This document shows positions 60,745-64,000 of a DNA stretch of 64,000 bases, in pieces; positions within the stretch are counted from its first letter, which is position 1, and the number at the start of each line of letters is the position of its first letter. This stretch comes from Pipra filicauda (taxonomy: Eukaryota > Chordata > Aves > Passeriformes > Pipridae). Both the position numbers and the translations under genes were made by a program. The DNA is taken from positions 1,932,001-1,996,000 of the forward strand of contig NW_024103874.1 in assembly GCF_003945595.2 (NCBI RefSeq), read 5' to 3'. Below the pieces are notes generated by a model. It did no database searches and was not told where the DNA came from. It was given only the letters and a program-made list of their open reading frames with translations.

Positions 60745-63700
60745 TCAAATTTAATTCTTGGTTCCCTCTCCTTCTCAAAAAAACACACTAAATTCTGCAA
60801 GAAGACTTTGGGTTTTGTTAACCCTTCCATGGCTTGTGTATGTTCAGCGAGCTCAGTCTCCACCTTCTAGTCACATAAAAATGTCCAATATTGACACATG
60901 GTAAGTGAGAGCCAGTTAACACTGTGGGGAGGCAGAAACATCCTCCCAAGGTACACTACAGGAAAGAAGCAAATTTATATCCTCTCAAATGTTTTGATTC
61001 AAAACAAGATGAGCCACAGAAAACAACTGATGTATTAAAAAACTCCTCCAGGATCCATTCTATGGCAAACATGGAACACTCGGAACATGTGAGTCTGCAG
61101 AGTCCCAACTTCTGCTGCTCAAGGCTGTTCCAGGAGTAATTAATGTCCAAAGGACACCACTGTCCAAGGCCACAGGAATTAGCCAGTGGAGTCAACCTGT
61201 TGGCATCACTTCTCTTTCAGAGCAATACTACCCCCAGCATGGCATGGCCTGAGGGCAGCCACCAGCTCCCACACTGCTGGGCAAAGAGGGAGCACGGAAA
61301 TCAGGTGGGTCAGTGGGACACGAGGTGACCGTCAACGTCCGGCTGCCTTAGTCAGGACTTTTCGGCTCATGGAAGAAGTTTCAGGAATAGGGCAGATGAG
61401 GTGGCCACACCAACCAACAGTGGCCTTGCTGGGAAGGATCTGTGATCTCCCTTGGCTTGTGCAGATATAGGCATAGATATATATCAGATTGTATCTTTTC
61501 TGGGATTGTTCCCTTCTCACGGCCTGTAAATGTGACGTAATACCCTTGGAACAGAATCATCCCGAGAATAAACGTCTCCTGTAAAGAAAACTGTCTATCC
61601 CTTCAGAGGGAATAGTGTAGATTTACAGACTGAGCACGCTGGGAAACTTTTTCCACTCATTACACCAAGGAAAACGTTTCAAGAGAAGTAAAATCTCGGC
61701 AAGCGCTGAGCTTGGAAGGCAGAACGCAGGAAGCTGACATGTGCAGCCAATTCTGCAGGAGGAAACTAGACATTAATATCTTCAGACTGGAATCTGGGGC
61801 CCACAGCTGATAACGGAGAACTCAACACTCTTGGTAACCTGTAGCTTTCCAATGGAAGCCAGAATCTCCTGTATGGAATTTAAGCAGAACAAAAGCTGTT
61901 CCACTGCCAAGAAACATGTGCAGATTGACCATAACCAGCACCAGGCTCTGGAGGCAGCTTTTTCCTCTGGGTGTGTCTGTCTCACAGTCTCCTCTAAAAT
62001 CTTCAGGTACTTCAGGATTTCCTTTGAGCCACCTGCCCCCCAGGCAGGGCTGCAGAGAGGACACCCTGCAGAGGAGGTGCCACTCTTCCTCTCTGACCAA
62101 GGACTGATCTTAACCACTTCTGTCTCAGATCAGCTCCCAAACAAATCCCTACTGCAACCTGCATTTTTTTTCCATTAAGCCTTTGTCAAATGAGAACAAC
62201 ATCGATTTTCTAGGAAAGAGTCTGCTTTCCTTAAACATTTTTGTTATTTCATCACAAAGCAAAGAAACAAGGTCCAAAGAAAGTGAATTATTTTGTGTTC
62301 TTTGGCAATTTTTCAGCCAAAATAATTCAAAAGGTTTGGCAGGTTTTGACCTTACAAGAGAAGTCTCATTTTTCCATGTAAAGGAAACCCTTTTCCCAGG
62401 TGTTGCTAAACTCATCAGTTAAGTAGCAAATAATTCAGCTGTAAAAGGATAACCAGGGAAAATGTGGGTCTGTTGCTGACTGGGGAAAGTGAGGAAGGAC
62501 ATGGAACATACCAAGATATTCACTGCCTTTCAAACCCTGGCATCTCCCATTTTTAGCTTGAGACTCACAAGAAGCTTTCTGCAATTCTGTAACCCTGCCA
62601 GACCCCTGCCTCTTTCTTTCATTTGCTCTCTCCCCCTCCTCCTTCCTTCCTTTTCCCACCCACATATTATTTAGTCAGAATGTGACCTAATTACAGTTTG
62701 TGCTTATCTGAATGCCCTGCACTCCACCACGGCAGTTAAGGGGGTATCTGAATGAGGATGGACAAAGGATCTTGCTGGAGAGGGAAAGAGGGATTGTTGC
62801 ACTTGTTGGAGTAATGAGCAGAATCCCCAGGCAGTACCTCCTTGAGACTTGGATCTAAGGCTGTCACTGCAGGTCTGGAGCTCAGGTTATTGTTTCAGGC
62901 AAAGCCAGTCTCTCCTCTGTTAAACTCAGCTGGGTTTTTCCCTGGCCTAATCTTGCCCACACTGAAGCAAGGGGTGATTTTGCTGGAAGCACAGCCGTGC
63001 CCTTTGTTGCTCACCATAATGACAGTGTTTGCTGTGCTTCTGGCCAAGATGCTGAGGAGACACCAGAGAATTTTTTTGTTCTCCCTGTAGTCTCACAGAA
63101 CAAGTTTTACTTTTCTCTTTTTTTACGAGAAAGAAGCAGAGCACAACCCCGGAAAGTGGAGGGAGAAACAAAGCAATCTCTGTGAGCCTCTGGCACGTAG
63201 GAGCAAAAGAGAGGAAATGGGAGGTTAAGAAGGGCAGAGCATCTGCTCACACTGTGCTTGCTCTCTCCTTCCAAACATCAAGCTCTAGAAGGCCAGAGCA
63301 CCAGTTCTGACTGTGAATATCTTGGCTTGTGTCAGGTGCTCTTCCTGCACCCACCTGACTTCAGCTGGATTTTTGCCACTGACTTCCTTGGAAGTAGCAT
63401 CATGCATCAAAACCTGCACTGGTTTAGTCTTACTATTTAAGGATTAATAAAAATGATCCCTAGGACCAACTGGAGAAAATGAACTGAGGAAAACATGAGT
63501 GTAATGTGCTGTCTAACGTGTTTTCCAGCAGCTGGCCCCCAGCAAGCAGCTAAAGGTCTGAGCCCTTCACTCAGTAGCCAAGGGTGCTGTGCTGGTGGGA
63601 AGTCCTGGCCATCACCAAACCCTACAGCAGCCTTGTCATCAGCCCTCTGGAACTCCTGCCAGGTAGGGAAACACCTGCATTTGCACAAAACCTTATTTGT

Positions 63701-64000
63701 CACATGGGTCACGTGAATAACCAAGAAAGCACGTCCGTGCTGCATTCACCTCGTGGATCACTCCCCTCATCCAGACCCTGCACGTCTGGGACAGCGTTAT
63801 CCTTACATGTGAAATACTGCTCAGTGAAAGAATCCCGAGAGCTTTTCACCTCATGGAAATTTAAGGAAACATGAACTGCCCAGAGGAATTTCAGTTTGGA
63901 GTCCTGTGGTGCACCAGAAAGCTGAGTGCACAGAGCTGGAAAAAGTTAAAGAGCAGTTGGAGATGATACAACTGAAACTCATCCCACAGGAAAAAGGGCA
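60745..64000. other. Unique non-coding DNA
   Basis: No gene or transposon is recognised to the end of the window. Overlapping frames at 61780-62180 on both strands lack domains. A pyrimidine tract with TTCC units lies at about 62626-62660. Confidence 0.4.

Noticed and set aside
1..64000. CRISPR arrays, operons or prokaryotic mobile elements
   Set aside because: No regularly spaced direct repeats and no tightly packed coding genes. CR1 and MIR remnants show that this is vertebrate DNA.

Overview
This window looks like a stretch of a bird genome from an intergenic or intronic, gene-poor region. The main evidence is four fragments of CR1, the dominant avian retrotransposon, including 3' ends with the typical short tandem tail. 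They sit in otherwise unique, AT-leaning DNA. There are also a few very old MIR-like SINE remnants, short microsatellites and scattered CpG-rich patches. I see no operons, rRNA, tRNA, CRISPR arrays or bacterial signals. Most open frames longer than 60 codons look like chance reading frames in moderately GC-rich DNA, and I do not list them as genes.

Layout. From 1 to 15.7 kb the sequence is unique and non-coding, with a CpG-rich and homeobox/octamer-motif-rich patch at 5.44-5.96 kb, a MIR remnant at 10.2 kb and a purine tract at 13.7 kb. A CR1 copy with an internal deletion lies at 15.74-16.16 kb. A second CpG-rich patch followed by a dense block of AT-rich homeobox and GATA-type motifs lies at 19.47-19.86 kb. 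The best gene candidate is at 24.5-25.3 kb: a splice acceptor, a short frame encoding a membrane segment, a long basic frame in the next phase, a stop codon and a polyadenylation signal. A perfect four-copy 23-bp minisatellite lies at 27.05 kb. Further CR1 pieces lie at 28.98, 41.59 and 50.02 kb, with MIR-like remnants at 18.9, 28.3, 38.0 and 45.6 kb.

From 55.4 to 60.75 kb the plus strand carries short candidate exons whose splice phases can be linked into one open reading frame of about 148 codons ending before a polyadenylation signal. A CpG-rich patch at 58.13-58.39 kb lies within it, followed by an alternative candidate first exon. This could be a small unrecognised gene, a spliced non-coding RNA, or coincidence.

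I could not name any protein-coding gene with confidence. The window reads mainly as regulatory or structural DNA around two possible small lineage-specific genes. Conserved-element calls rest on motif content alone and need alignment to other vertebrate genomes.
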